From: Acinetobacter sp. ANC 4169
GTDB taxonomy: Bacteria > Pseudomonadota > Gammaproteobacteria > Pseudomonadales > Moraxellaceae
Length of the DNA: 64,000 bases
Reading direction: 5' to 3'
NCBI RefSeq assembly: GCF_002135355.1
Contig: NZ_NEGE01000009.1
Location: 92,153-156,152 of the forward strand
The position numbers and the translations under genes were made by a program. Within the stretch, counting starts at the first letter, position 1; each line of letters opens with the position of its first letter. The notes below the pieces were generated by a model. That model searched no databases and had not been told where the DNA came from. It worked only from the letters and a program-made list of their open reading frames with translations. This document shows, one piece after another, positions 28,014 to 36,831 of the stretch.

Positions 28014-28051
28014 GAATGTATCCTTTCGATGACGCGTTTAGATATTGAAAA

Positions 28052-28273
28052 TTAATTCGTTTCAGCAGATGAAGCGGGAAGCTCTTGTGCTACCGGAGCT
28101 GCTTCTTGCTTATTCGAAGATTGCTGTTTTGAATCTACATTGGGATATAACAAATATTTTGCACGTTTGTCATAGTTTTGATCGCCAGGTAGCTGTAAAG
28201 CACCCGATTGACCACAACCGACTAAAGCAAAACCTGTTGCCAATACACTGATGCAGCAAATGACAAGACGCAT
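28052..28273 (-). CDS. lptM: LptM (YifL)-type small lipoprotein
   Basis: 73 aa from ATG at 28273, supported by AGGTGG upstream. A signal peptide ends in a lipobox (ALVGC) followed by GQSGALQLPGD, the LptM pattern GCGxxGPLxLP; the rest is a short Gln/Ser/Ala-rich tail. In E. coli, LptM assists oxidative maturation of the LptD/E LPS translocon, and its gene lies next to dapF as here. Orthology is inferred from motif plus synteny. Confidence 0.8.
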   Translation of the reverse strand: MRLVICCISVLATGFALVGCGQSGALQLPGDQNYDKRAKYLLYPNVDSKQQSSNKQEAAPVAQELPASSAETN

Positions 28274-28365
28274 CTGACCACCTATTTCATATTTTCGAAG
28301 AAGTATAACCTGATCATGTGACCTGACCAAAGCACTAAACGCTAGAGATTATAGTGAGATAAAAA

Positions 28366-28392
28366 AAAATGCCAGTTTGAAACCGGCGTTTT
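28366..28392 (-). terminator. Rho-independent terminator of the cycA-like gene
   Basis: On the minus strand a stem of AAAACGCC-x-GTT with AAC-x-GGCATTTT is followed by a run of Ts. One mismatch and one wobble occur. Confidence 0.75.
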
Positions 28393-28407
28393 AATCATTT
28401 GCAGGGA

Positions 28408-29811
28408 TTATTTATGTTTTGGTTTGTAGAAACCAAAATAGCCAATAATCAAAATAATGAACCAGATTGGACTGACCATCAGCGCTTTCATGGTATCGGC
28501 TTCCAAAGACAACACAAAGATCATGCCAATAAAGAAGATAATGACCACCCAACAGGTAAACAATCCACCTGGCAGTTTAAAGGTTGATTTTGCATGTAAT
28601 TCTGGACGTGTTTTGTAATACACGATATAGCTCCAGATGATCATCAGCCATACACAGATAAACAAAATAGTAGATAGCGTTGTTGCAAGAGTAAAAGCTT
28701 CAACCGTATTCGGTACGAAGTACTGTAGTGCAGCACCTAGCAATAAACAAATCGCAGAGAAATATAAGGCATTCGCAGGAACAGCACGTTTATTCAAATG
28801 TCCAAAAGCTTTAGGACCCTGCTCTTCACGTGACAAACCAAACAACATACGGCTGGTTGAGAATACCCCACTGTTCATGGATGACATCACCGAAGATAAC
28901 ACTACCAAATTCATGATGATGGCTGCTGCCGCAATACCGGCCTGGCTAAACAGGTTTACAAACGGACTGATGCTAGGATCAATTTTATTCCATGGTGTTA
29001 CCGACATGACAATGATCAGTGCCAACACATAGAAAATAATGATACGAATCGGAATCGAGTTGACCGCTTTAGGCAAGTTGCGCTCTGGATCTTTGGTTTC
29101 AGCTGCAGTTGTACCGACCAGCTCTACCCCAACAAAGGCGAAGATCGCAATCTGGAAGCCTGCCAGGAAGCCGGTTACTCCCGTTGGGAAAATACCGTCA
29201 TGTGACCAAAGATGAGTAAATGACGCTACTTCACCTGCGGTTGAAGTGAATCCGGTAAAGATCATCCATAAACCGACAGCAATCAGTACCACAATGGCAA
29301 TAATTTTGATTAAAGCAAACCAGAACTCCAGTTCACCGAATAATTTAACCGTAACCAGATTCAGCCCCATGATAAAGACAATGGCCGCAACACTGATCAT
29401 TACCCCTTCGCCAGGCGTAAACGGCAGCCCTCCATTAAAGAATTGCAGGTAATAAATAATGGCTGAAAGGTCGGCAATACCAATGGTGATCCAGCACAGC
29501 CAATAGGTCCAGCCGACAAAATAGCCCGCCCACGGACCAATTAAATCTGTCGCAAAATCAATAAAAGACTTGTATTTCAGGTTAGACAGTAACAGTTCGC
29601 CAAGCGCACGCATGACCAAAAAAACCATAAAACCAATAATCATATAAATGATCAGAATTGATGGACCAGCCAAACTGATGGTTTTGCCCGAACCCATGAA
29701 CAACCCGGTACCAATTGCACCGCCAATGGCGATGAGTTGCAGATGTCTATTGGATAAACTTCGTTTAAGTTCACCGTCTTCAACGGATGAACTTAGGTTT
29801 TCATTTGACAT
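28408..29811 (-). CDS. cycA: Amino-acid permease, CycA-like (D-serine/D-alanine/glycine type)
   Basis: About 467 aa from ATG at 29811 (MSNENLSSS); a longer frame starts at 29859. It is an APC-family transporter with 12 membrane segments. Strong CycA-like sequence includes LSNRHLQLIAIGGAIGTGLF, MGSGKTISLAGPSI, MRALGELLLSNLKYKSF and GPWAGYFVGWTYW. E. coli CycA imports glycine, D-alanine, D-serine and D-cycloserine by proton symport. Close similarity supports the name, but the substrate is not tested. It is monocistronic. Confidence 0.85.
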   Translation of the reverse strand: MSNENLSSSVEDGELKRSLSNRHLQLIAIGGAIGTGLFMGSGKTISLAGPSILIIYMIIGFMVFLVMRALGELLLSNLKYKSFIDFATDLIGPWAGYFVGWTYWLCWITIGIADLSAIIYYLQFFNGGLPFTPGEGVMISVAAIVFIMGLNLVTVKLFGELEFWFALIKIIAIVVLIAVGLWMIFTGFTSTAGEVASFTHLWSHDGIFPTGVTGFLAGFQIAIFAFVGVELVGTTAAETKDPERNLPKAVNSIPIRIIIFYVLALIIVMSVTPWNKIDPSISPFVNLFSQAGIAAAAIIMNLVVLSSVMSSMNSGVFSTSRMLFGLSREEQGPKAFGHLNKRAVPANALYFSAICLLLGAALQYFVPNTVEAFTLATTLSTILFICVWLMIIWSYIVYYKTRPELHAKSTFKLPGGLFTCWVVIIFFIGMIFVLSLEADTMKALMVSPIWFIILIIGYFGFYKPKHK

Positions 29812-30094
29812 TGTTATTTTCGTCTCTAAATTTAATGTGTTAAAAGTAGCCCAAAACAAAAAAAATAAAAAAAGTTTTTTGAGCGATTATTTAATATTTT
29901 TCAAGCCTAATGGCGCTTTAGATTATTTTTCATACACTTTAGGTCCTTTTTATTTCCTTTATTAAACTTTCCATGAATTGGCAGTTTACGTGCCAAATTT
30001 TGATTTGGCGATAGAACATACAAAAAATTGTGTTTCTGAACGGCTATTGCTACATTCACAAATACTCTTTTAGCTTTCACAAGATTTATATTTT

Positions 30095-31486
30095 ATGAGT
30101 AAGGTCAAAACTGTTTACCGCTGTGAACAATGTGGAACGGATCATCCAAAATGGGCAGGTCAATGTACAGATTGTGGTGAATGGAATAGTCTGACCGAAG
30201 TTCGCCTTGAACCTGCAGTGAGCCACCGTGCACAACCGAAAATGGGCGGCGGCTATGCCGGTCAGGCGGCAAACATTACCACCCTGAATAAAGTTTCTGT
30301 TTCACATGAAACACGTTTGGCCACAGGGATTGGTGAATTTGACCGCGTACTGGGCGGTGGCCTGGTCACGGGTTCTGTCGTACTGATTGGCGGTGATCCC
30401 GGAATCGGTAAATCTACTATTCTTCTACAAACCGCAACCCATATGGCAGATGCACAAAGTTCTGCACTCTATGTGACCGGTGAGGAATCGTTGTCGCAGG
30501 TTGCGTTACGTGCGCACCGTTTAGAACTGCCGACTGAACACCTGAAAGTCATGGCAGAAACCTGTGTGGAACGAATCTGCGAGGTGCTTGCACAAGAACG
30601 TCCTGCAGTTGCCATTCTGGATTCCATCCAGACGCTGTATACCGAAACCCTGCAATCTGCTCCGGGTGGTGTTTCTCAAATTCGTGAATCCGCAGCCTTG
30701 CTGACCCGTTTTGCCAAAAATAGTGGGACTGCCCTGTTCTTGGTCGGCCATGTGACCAAAGAAGGCGCACTGGCGGGCCCTCGGGTGCTGGAACATATGG
30801 TCGACTGTGTACTGTATTTTGAAGGTCAGTCCGACTCGCGTTATCGCATGATTCGTGCGGTGAAAAACCGTTTTGGAGCCGTCAACGAACTGGGCGTATT
30901 TGGCATGACCGATAAAGGCTTGCGTGAAGTCGCCAATCCGTCTGCCATTTTCTTGAGCCGTTATGATGAAGCCATTCCCGGTTCTATTGTGATGATTAGC
31001 CGCGAAGGAACCCGGCCACTTCTAGTGGAAGTTCAAGCGCTGGTGGATGATGCTCATGGACAACCGCGTCGTGTCGCACTGGGTTTGGAACAAAACCGTT
31101 TAAATATGCTACTGGCAGTCATGCACCGTCATGGTGGCGTGCAAACCTCCGGACAGGATGTTTATGTCAATGTGGTTGGTGGTCTAAAAATTACTGAAAC
31201 CGGTTCTGACCTTGCTGTATTGCTGGCCTGCGCTTCAAGCTTGCGCGGCAAGGCCTTACCACAACAACTGGCAGTATTTGGCGAAGTTGGCTTATCGGGT
31301 GAAATCCGTCCGGTGCCGAATGGTCAGGAGCGCTTAAAAGAAGCCATTAAGCACGGTTTTAAATACATTATTTTACCGCGTGGCAATGCGCCACAAAAAC
31401 CAATCCCGAATGTACAGATCATTTCAGTAGCACGCTTGCATGAAGCTTTAACCGAAGCCATGAATCTAAGCGAAGAATTGGCTTAA
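30095..31486 (+). CDS. radA: DNA repair protein RadA
   Basis: 463 aa. An N-terminal C4 zinc finger (YRCEQCGTDHPKWAGQC, CTDCGEW), a RecA-like ATPase with Walker A GGDPGIGKST (about residue 100) and the RadA-specific KNRFG motif (about 258), and a C-terminal Lon-protease-like domain that lacks a protease active site. RadA is a hexameric helicase that drives branch migration in recombination. It is divergent from the cycA-like gene. Confidence 0.97.
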   Translation: MSKVKTVYRCEQCGTDHPKWAGQCTDCGEWNSLTEVRLEPAVSHRAQPKMGGGYAGQAANITTLNKVSVSHETRLATGIGEFDRVLGGGLVTGSVVLIGGDPGIGKSTILLQTATHMADAQSSALYVTGEESLSQVALRAHRLELPTEHLKVMAETCVERICEVLAQERPAVAILDSIQTLYTETLQSAPGGVSQIRESAALLTRFAKNSGTALFLVGHVTKEGALAGPRVLEHMVDCVLYFEGQSDSRYRMIRAVKNRFGAVNELGVFGMTDKGLREVANPSAIFLSRYDEAIPGSIVMISREGTRPLLVEVQALVDDAHGQPRRVALGLEQNRLNMLLAVMHRHGGVQTSGQDVYVNVVGGLKITETGSDLAVLLACASSLRGKALPQQLAVFGEVGLSGEIRPVPNGQERLKEAIKHGFKYIILPRGNAPQKPIPNVQIISVARLHEALTEAMNLSEELA

Positions 31487-31601
31487 GCTTAAACACATGA
31501 AAAGTCATGTAAAAAAATTACCACTTTGTTATTGAAATTCGCTGTAAATGCCTGCATAACTATAGGGCTATAATTTCATTTTTATTTATTAGGAAGACTC
31601 A

Positions 31602-32582
31602 ATGGAAGTTCGACAGCGTAGTTTGATGGCCGGTATTTTAATGGCAGCTATGGTGGTTGCACCAATGGCTGAAGCGAAACGTGCGGGTGGCGGTAAAAGC
31701 CATGGCATGAGTCGTTCTGCTGCTCCAAGCCAATCTTACCAACAACCACGTCAAGCTGCTCCTGCCCAACAACCTGTTGCTCCTGCTACAGCCCCACAAA
31801 AATCAGGTCCGGGTGTAGGTGGTATGGTTGCTGCTGGTGTTGCTGGTGCTGCGATTGGTGCAGTTGCAGCCAATGCAATGGCGGATGACAAACCTGCTGC
31901 AAGTAGTGCTGATGCGACAGCACAACAGCAGCAAGAAGAAAAAGGCGGACTTCCAAGCTGGATCTGGATTCTTCTGGCAGCAGCAGTCGCTTTCTTCTTG
32001 TTCCGTAAATTCGGAGCAAAAAAAAAACTAGCCGCTAACAATCCGTATGCACCAAACAATGCTGGCAACACAGCACCGTTTGGTCAGCAAAATGCAGCAC
32101 CACGTACTTCAAATGACAACAGCAATATTTTTGGTCAAACAGTAGGTGGTGCTGCAGGTGCAGCAACTCAAGCGCCTTTTGGTGCTGCTTCAACACAAAG
32201 CGGCAACCAGTTGCCAGACGGTACTGAACCTGCTGCATTTTTGCGTGTTGCCCGTCAGCGCTTTAACCATATTCAGTCCATGAATACAGCAAGCAACATT
32301 GCTGAAATTCAACGTTATTTAACGCCTGATCTTTATCAGTCGATGTATAACGACATTATGGCGAACCAAGACCAGGATGTTGCTGAATTCTCTAACCTGA
32401 ATGCCATGGTTACAGATTCTGCAACTGAAAATGGTCAATATGTGGTAAGCGTACGTTTCACCGGTACAGTAAGCGAAGACTTAAACAGCTTGCCGCAACC
32501 TTTTGCAGAAGTTTGGCATTTCACCAAACCTGCTGGTTCTACTCAAGACTGGTTGGTTGCAGGCATTCAGCAAGAAAGCTAA
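31602..32582 (+). CDS. Tim44-like domain membrane protein
   Basis: 326 aa. A signal sequence (LMAAMVVAPMAEA) is followed by a Gln/Pro/Ala-rich low-complexity stretch, a Gly/Ala hydrophobic segment (VGGMVAAGVAGAAIGAVAANAMA), a transmembrane helix (SWIWILLAAAVAFFLFRKF) and a second low-complexity linker. The C-terminal domain (about 200-326: AFLRVARQRFNHIQSMNTAS, EIQRYLTPDLYQSM, EVWHFTK) is the Tim44/MRPL45 fold. The function in bacteria is not established. The start after AGGAAG is well supported. Confidence 0.85.
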   Translation: MEVRQRSLMAGILMAAMVVAPMAEAKRAGGGKSHGMSRSAAPSQSYQQPRQAAPAQQPVAPATAPQKSGPGVGGMVAAGVAGAAIGAVAANAMADDKPAASSADATAQQQQEEKGGLPSWIWILLAAAVAFFLFRKFGAKKKLAANNPYAPNNAGNTAPFGQQNAAPRTSNDNSNIFGQTVGGAAGAATQAPFGAASTQSGNQLPDGTEPAAFLRVARQRFNHIQSMNTASNIAEIQRYLTPDLYQSMYNDIMANQDQDVAEFSNLNAMVTDSATENGQYVVSVRFTGTVSEDLNSLPQPFAEVWHFTKPAGSTQDWLVAGIQQES

Positions 32583-32648
32583 TCCTTTGTTAAATACTGC
32601 TCTGCTAAATACACTGACATGAGTGGGTGTTTTTAGCTGCAATACTGT

Positions 32649-32674
32649 AAAAGCCAATCTTCGGATTGGCTTTT
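32649..32674 (+). terminator. Rho-independent terminator of the Tim44-like gene
   Basis: AAAAGCCAATC, loop TTCG, GATTGGCTTTT, followed by TT: an 11-bp perfect stem with a UUCG tetraloop. Confidence 0.93.
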
Positions 32675-32720
32675 TTATTTCATTCCTTTTAGGCTATAGC
32701 AAAAGTTTTTGGATACATGT

Positions 32721-33236
32721 ATGTCTAACCGAATTTCTCCCCCTGCCTCGCTGATGAATTTAGCCATTACAGGAAATGCCAAAGCGCAATTTGAACTGGC
32801 CGAGCTATATATGCAAAGCGAGCATGATGATGACATTATCCTTGCTGAAGAATGGGCACTGAAAGCCGCTGAAAATGGCCATGTTGAAGCGATGTACTGG
32901 TTGGGTGAAGGTTATACCGTTTATGCCAAAGACCTGGCAGAAGAAGACCCTGAAGAATCCAAAGCACATTTTGAATTGGGTTATTACTGGCTGAGTAAAG
33001 CCAATATGCAAAAACACCCTGCTGCGACTTTAGAGTTAGCGGGTTATTTCCGTCGTGGTGATGTAATTGAAAAAGACGTCGCCAAATCTGTGTCTTTAGT
33101 CAAACAGGCTGCTGAATGGGGCGATACTCAAGCCATGCGTGATCTAGCTTGCATCTATGAACACGGTTTGGGTGTCGAAGTAGACGAAGAAAAAGCGGAT
33201 TACTGGTCTGAAAAAGCCCAATCTACTGAAAAATAA
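32721..33236 (+). CDS. Sel1-repeat (SLR) protein
   Basis: 171 aa from ATG at 32721 (MSNRISPPASLMNL); TTG at 32709 is a possible longer start. It has no signal peptide. About four Sel1-like TPR repeats follow: GNAKAQFELAELYMQ, GHVEAMYWLGEGYTVY, HPAATLELAGYFRRG and GDTQAMRDLACIYEHGLGV, the last two being clearest. Such repeats are protein-protein scaffolds. Partners are unknown. Its terminator is split by the repeat element at 33264. Confidence 0.85.
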   Translation: MSNRISPPASLMNLAITGNAKAQFELAELYMQSEHDDDIILAEEWALKAAENGHVEAMYWLGEGYTVYAKDLAEEDPEESKAHFELGYYWLSKANMQKHPAATLELAGYFRRGDVIEKDVAKSVSLVKQAAEWGDTQAMRDLACIYEHGLGVEVDEEKADYWSEKAQSTEK

Positions 33237-33244
33237 TTAGATTA

Positions 33245-33588
33245 AAAAGCCCATCAAATGATGTAATGCCAGTCAGTTAAGAAATTGACAGGTATTTTCT
33301 TTTTTAAATTCATGACTGTAGTTGATATGTGGAAAAGTCATCCGCAACTGTTTGAGGCAGGACTACATTTAAAAATGATTGTTTCTGCGATAAATTTACT
33401 AGTTGATAGTGGCTGACGAGTTTTGCGGATGACATATGCCTTTGGTTACTTTGGGCGAAACCAAAGTAACAAATGAGCTGCAAGACTTTGATTTAAAACG
33501 GTAAGACTCCGTCGTAAACTGCTAAAAAGCTAAAGAGTCTATTTCGAAACTCCTTAACTGATCAGCATTAATCCAATGATGGGCTTTT
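33245..33588. terminator. Terminator hairpin split by the 307-bp repeat
   Basis: The left arm AAAAGCCCATC (33245-33255) and right arm GATGGGCTTTT (33578-33588) are perfectly complementary, but the repeat now lies between them. Removing the element and one copy of the 11-bp flanking duplication restores an ordinary hairpin with an AAAT tetraloop. It lies between the convergent Sel1 and C39-like genes. Confidence 0.8.
33264..33570 (+). repeat. 307-bp terminator-targeting repeat, copy A
   Basis: The ends are TAATGCCAGTCAGTTAAG and, inverted, TAATGCTGATCAGTTAAG (15 of 18 match). It is flanked by ATCAAATGATG (33253-33263) and ATCCAATGATG (33571-33581), an 11-bp target duplication with one mismatch. 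Internal structure includes GTCATCCGCAA (33337) with TTGCGGATGAC (33423), and the hairpin GTTACTTTGG-GCGAAA-CCAAAGTAAC (33445-33470). It has no coding capacity. A copy in the opposite orientation lies at 63433-63739, with the same length and roughly 96% identity by eye. Confidence 0.88.
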
Positions 33589-33609
33589 GTTTTATACAGT
33601 TTTTAAATA

Positions 33610-34134
33610 TTAACTCTGGCTATCATCATTTACTTCAACAACAATCACTTGTCGACAAATCCCCTCTACTTGACGCTGCTGCTCAAAAACTAAAGCAGGC
33701 ATAGCCTCAAAACTGTCAAAGAAACAGATTTCATCCGCATTTAGATCGTAAACAAGTGAGTGATTACCTACATTCTCTAAGGTATCGTAATAGACAATCA
33801 CAAATTTATTTTGATCAAATGCATGCTGGATTTGCTGATAATTTAACGCAGGCAGAATAGGTAGACCTAGTTGCTCTGCTTCTTGATAACTGATTTTTTC
33901 ACTCTCTTGAAGATCAGGGTCATGATCGGTATAAAACTGAACATTAAAACCAAACTTTTTCAGTGCTACAGCTAAGCCTATAGTGGTCGTGCCATTTTCC
34001 GAATCATACCCACATACATCTACAAGTTGCTGAATATCAGCATCGATGCCTAAATGCTGCAACAGCATCCATACCGCAAAAATACCGCCATTTGCTTCTA
34101 GATTGGCTAATTCTTCAGGCATTTCTAAAGCCAT
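33610..34134 (-). CDS. Peptidase C39-like protein lacking the catalytic cysteine
   Basis: About 174 aa from ATG at 34134 (MALEMPEELANLEANGGIFAVW); 34143 and 34173 are alternatives. The layout matches the C39-like (bacteriocin-processing type) papain fold: a first helix with AVWMLLQHLGIDADIQQLVD, then TTTIGLAVALKKFGFNVQFY, then VIVYYDTLENVGNHSLVYDL with the expected His, and a following Asp in CFFDSFEA. Where active members have a Cys-Gly pair this protein reads NGGIF, so the nucleophile is missing. There is no signal peptide and no ABC transporter nearby. It is probably a non-catalytic binding protein. Family assignment is moderate. Confidence 0.6.
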   Translation of the reverse strand: MALEMPEELANLEANGGIFAVWMLLQHLGIDADIQQLVDVCGYDSENGTTTIGLAVALKKFGFNVQFYTDHDPDLQESEKISYQEAEQLGLPILPALNYQQIQHAFDQNKFVIVYYDTLENVGNHSLVYDLNADEICFFDSFEAMPALVFEQQRQVEGICRQVIVVEVNDDSQS

Positions 34135-34218
34135 AATTTTCATCCAAAATATGATTGCGTTGATATTAAACAATTTGCGATTGGAACAAAATCAATTTCC
34201 AAGTACAATACTCCGCTA

Positions 34219-34317
34219 GTCGAGGGATGCTGCGACTTTCTTACAGGCATATAAATGTAAGATAGCCAGGCTCGACGATCGGTTTAAATACTCTTTTGAA
34301 CCAAAAACGGCATCCGC
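34219..34317 (+). promoter_or_regulatory. S-adenosylhomocysteine (SAH) riboswitch
   Basis: The leader of ahcY carries the SAH riboswitch core: P1 arms GTCGAG (34219-34224) and CTCGAC (34271-34276), the GGATGCTGCGAC segment, CCAGGCTCG and AACGGCATCC. The pseudoknot GGATGC (34225) with GCATCC (34310) is perfect, and a GGTT/AACC hairpin lies between. SAH riboswitches sit upstream of ahcY in proteobacteria and turn expression on when SAH accumulates. No terminator is visible between the aptamer and ahcY, so control at the Shine-Dalgarno (AGGAG, about 34348) is likely. Confidence 0.88.
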
Positions 34318-34357
34318 GAACAGAACGATCCAATCTATTTTTTCCTAGGAGATCCTG

Positions 34358-35740
34358 ATGAACGCGGTTACTGCTTCATTTACAGATTATAAAGTTGCCG
34401 ATATTTCACTTGCTGATTACGGCCGTAAAGAAATCAAACTAGCTGAAGCTGAAATGCCAGCCCTGATCGGTTTGCGTAAACGCTACTCGGCAGCAAAACC
34501 ACTTGCAGGCGCGAAAATTCTCGGCTGTATCCACATGACCATTCAAACTGCAGTTCTTATTGAAACTCTGGTTGAATTAGGTGCAGAAGTACGTTGGACT
34601 TCATGTAACATCTTCTCTACTCAAGACCATGCTGCTGCTGCAATTGCCGCATCTGGTGTTCCAGTATTTGCTTGGAAAGGCGAAACTGAAGAAGAATACA
34701 TGTGGTGTCTTGAACAGCAAATCAATGTCAATGGCAAACCTTGGGATGCCAACATGATTCTGGATGATGGCGGCGACTTGACTGCTGTTGTTCACGAAAA
34801 ATATCCAGAATTGATTGCTAAAATTCACGGTATTACTGAAGAAACGACTACAGGTGTAGCTCGTCTTCTAGAAATGTGGAAAGACGGTTCACTTAAAGTT
34901 CCTGCAATCAACGTAAACGATTCAGTTACTAAATCTAAAAACGACAACAAATACGGTTGCCGTCACTCACTCAACGATGCGATCAAACGTGGTACAGATA
35001 TGCTTTTATCTGGCCGTCGTGCGCTTGTGATCGGTTATGGTGACGTAGGTAAAGGTTCTGCTCAATCACTTCGTCAAGAAGGCATGATTGTACGTGTATC
35101 TGAAATCGATCCAATCTGTGCAATGCAAGCCTGCATGGACGGTTACGAAGTTGTATCTCCATACAAAAATGGCGTACAAACTGGTAAAAAAGAAGATGTA
35201 AATGTTGATCTTCTACAAAATACTGACCTGATCGTAACCACGACTGGTAACTACCACGTATGTGACGCTGCAATGCTTGATACATTAAAAGCTGGCGCAG
35301 TGGTGTGTAACATCGGTCACTTCGACACTGAAATCGATACCAACTACTTACGTGGTTACAAATGGGTTGAAGTTAAACCTCAAGTACACCAAGTGTATCG
35401 TACAGAAAACGAAAACGATTACCTGATCCTTCTTTCTGAAGGTCGTTTGGTGAACCTGGGTAATGCGACTGGTCACCCTTCACGTGTAATGGACGGTTCA
35501 TTTGCTAACCAGGTATTGGCTCAAATGCACTTGTTCGCCGAAAAATTTGCTGATCTTCCTGAAGACCAAAAACAAGCTGCGATTCGTGTAGAACTTCTTC
35601 CTAAGAAATTGGATGAAGAAGTTGCTGCTGCAATGGTTGCTGGTTTCGGTGGTGTATTGACTACCTTGACTCAAGAACAAGCTGACTACTTAGGCGTTGC
35701 TGTTGAAGGTCCTTTTAAATCTGAGTCTTATAAATACTAA
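34358..35740 (+). CDS. ahcY: Adenosylhomocysteinase
   Basis: 460 aa. NAD-binding motif [19 protein letters not shown] (about residues 225-243), substrate-site segments [36 protein letters not shown] and GHFDTEID, and the C-terminal KSESYKY with the Lys-Tyr used for NAD across the dimer. It hydrolyses SAH to adenosine and homocysteine, relieving methyltransferase inhibition. It is preceded by an SAH riboswitch and AGGAG. metF follows after a 224-bp structured spacer. Confidence 0.98.
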   Translation: MNAVTASFTDYKVADISLADYGRKEIKLAEAEMPALIGLRKRYSAAKPLAGAKILGCIHMTIQTAVLIETLVELGAEVRWTSCNIFSTQDHAAAAIAASGVPVFAWKGETEEEYMWCLEQQINVNGKPWDANMILDDGGDLTAVVHEKYPELIAKIHGITEETTTGVARLLEMWKDGSLKVPAINVNDSVTKSKNDNKYGCRHSLNDAIKRGTDMLLSGRRALVIGYGDVGKGSAQSLRQEGMIVRVSEIDPICAMQACMDGYEVVSPYKNGVQTGKKEDVNVDLLQNTDLIVTTTGNYHVCDAAMLDTLKAGAVVCNIGHFDTEIDTNYLRGYKWVEVKPQVHQVYRTENENDYLILLSEGRLVNLGNATGHPSRVMDGSFANQVLAQMHLFAEKFADLPEDQKQAAIRVELLPKKLDEEVAAAMVAGFGGVLTTLTQEQADYLGVAVEGPFKSESYKY

Positions 35741-35743
35741 TTG

Positions 35744-35930
35744 CCCTCACCCCATCCCTCTCCCATAGGGAGAGGGTGATCAACTAAATTATTCTTGATG
35801 AGGTTTTAAAAACATCACTTGAATAAATTAGACTTAAGCCCTAAAAAATTCAGTAATGAATTCTCCTCTCCTGAGCGAACTTTAAGCACTGCTTTAAAGT
35901 GAAGCGCAAGAGAGGTCAGGGAGAGGGTGA
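35744..35930. repeat. Structured intergenic repeat between ahcY and metF
   Basis: It begins CCCTCACCCC and contains a perfect hairpin CCCTCTCCC-ATA-GGGAGAGGG (35756-35776). A long imperfect hairpin follows (CCTCTC...ACTTTAA against TTAAAGT...GAGAGG, about 35864-35915), and the element ends GGGAGAGGGTGA. GC-rich palindromes of this CCCTCTCCC type are scattered in many proteobacterial genomes. Here it lies inside the probable ahcY-metF transcript and could affect mRNA stability or termination. Confidence 0.65.
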
Positions 35931-35964
35931 AAATTAAAACAGTATTTATAAAAAGGATTTGAAA

Positions 35965-36801
35965 ATGTCTAAACGTGTTCCTATTTCGTTTGAATTTTTT
36001 CCAACCAAAACTGATGTCGGTGCGGAAAAACTTCGTGTTGTTCATAAAGAATTACAACTGTTAAATCCTGAATTTTTTTCAGTGACTTATGGTGCTGGCG
36101 GTTCTACTCGCGAACGTACACTTGCTGCAATCAACGACTTTAACGGTAAAGGCACCCCTGTTGCCCCTCACCTGTCTTGTATCGGGGATGACAAAGCGCG
36201 TATTGCCGAGTTGCTTGATTTGTACAAATCGCAAGGCATTGACCGTATTGTGGCGCTGCGTGGTGACTTACCTTCAGGTCAGGTAGGTTTGGGCGAATTG
36301 CCTTATGCACAAGATCTGGTTCGTTTTATTCGCGAACATTCAGGCGATCATTTCACGATTGAAGTGGCTGCTTATCCTGAAATGCATCCACAGGCAGAAA
36401 ACTTTGATAAAGACATTCAACACTTTGTCGAAAAAGCCAATGCCGGTGCCAATGCCGCTTTAACCCAGTTCTTCTTTAATCCGGATGCCTACTTCTACTT
36501 TGTAGACCGCATTCAAAAACAAGGTGTGAATATTCCGGTAGCGCCTGGCATTATGCCAATCACCAATGCAAGCAACCTGATTCGCTTTGCTGATGGTACC
36601 GGTGCCGAAATTCCACGCTGGATTCGTAAGCAATTGGCCACCTATGGCGATGACACAGCAAGTATCAAAGCTTTTGGTCATGAAGTAGTAGTGAACTTGT
36701 GTGAACGTCTGCTTGCAGGCGGTGCACCAAGTTTGCACTTCTATACCATGAACACCACTGATCCAACCCGTCAGCTCGTGCTCGATCTTGGTCTGGCCTA
36801 A
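35965..36801 (+). CDS. metF: 5,10-methylenetetrahydrofolate reductase
   Basis: 278 aa from ATG at 35965 with AAGGAT upstream; TTG at 35959 is less likely. Signatures are SFEFFPTK at the start, FFSVTYGAGGSTRERTLAAI, PHLSCIGDD, IVALRGDLPSGQ, IEVAAYPEMHPQA and GGAPSLHFYTMN at the end. The FAD enzyme makes 5-methyl-THF for homocysteine methylation, so it feeds the same cycle as ahcY upstream. Whether it is cotranscribed with ahcY depends on the structured repeat between them. Confidence 0.96.
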   Translation: MSKRVPISFEFFPTKTDVGAEKLRVVHKELQLLNPEFFSVTYGAGGSTRERTLAAINDFNGKGTPVAPHLSCIGDDKARIAELLDLYKSQGIDRIVALRGDLPSGQVGLGELPYAQDLVRFIREHSGDHFTIEVAAYPEMHPQAENFDKDIQHFVEKANAGANAALTQFFFNPDAYFYFVDRIQKQGVNIPVAPGIMPITNASNLIRFADGTGAEIPRWIRKQLATYGDDTASIKAFGHEVVVNLCERLLAGGAPSLHFYTMNTTDPTRQLVLDLGLA

Positions 36802-36831
36802 TTTTTTATCTGATTTGTGAGTAATACTTAA

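Noticed and set aside
33445..33470. GTTACTTTGG hairpin read as a CRISPR-like repeat
   Set aside because: It occurs once per element copy with no spacer array.
33264..33570. The 307-bp repeat as a small-RNA or retron gene
   Set aside because: No reverse transcriptase or promoter is apparent. The flanking duplications and inverted ends fit a transposed element better. A transcript from it is not excluded.
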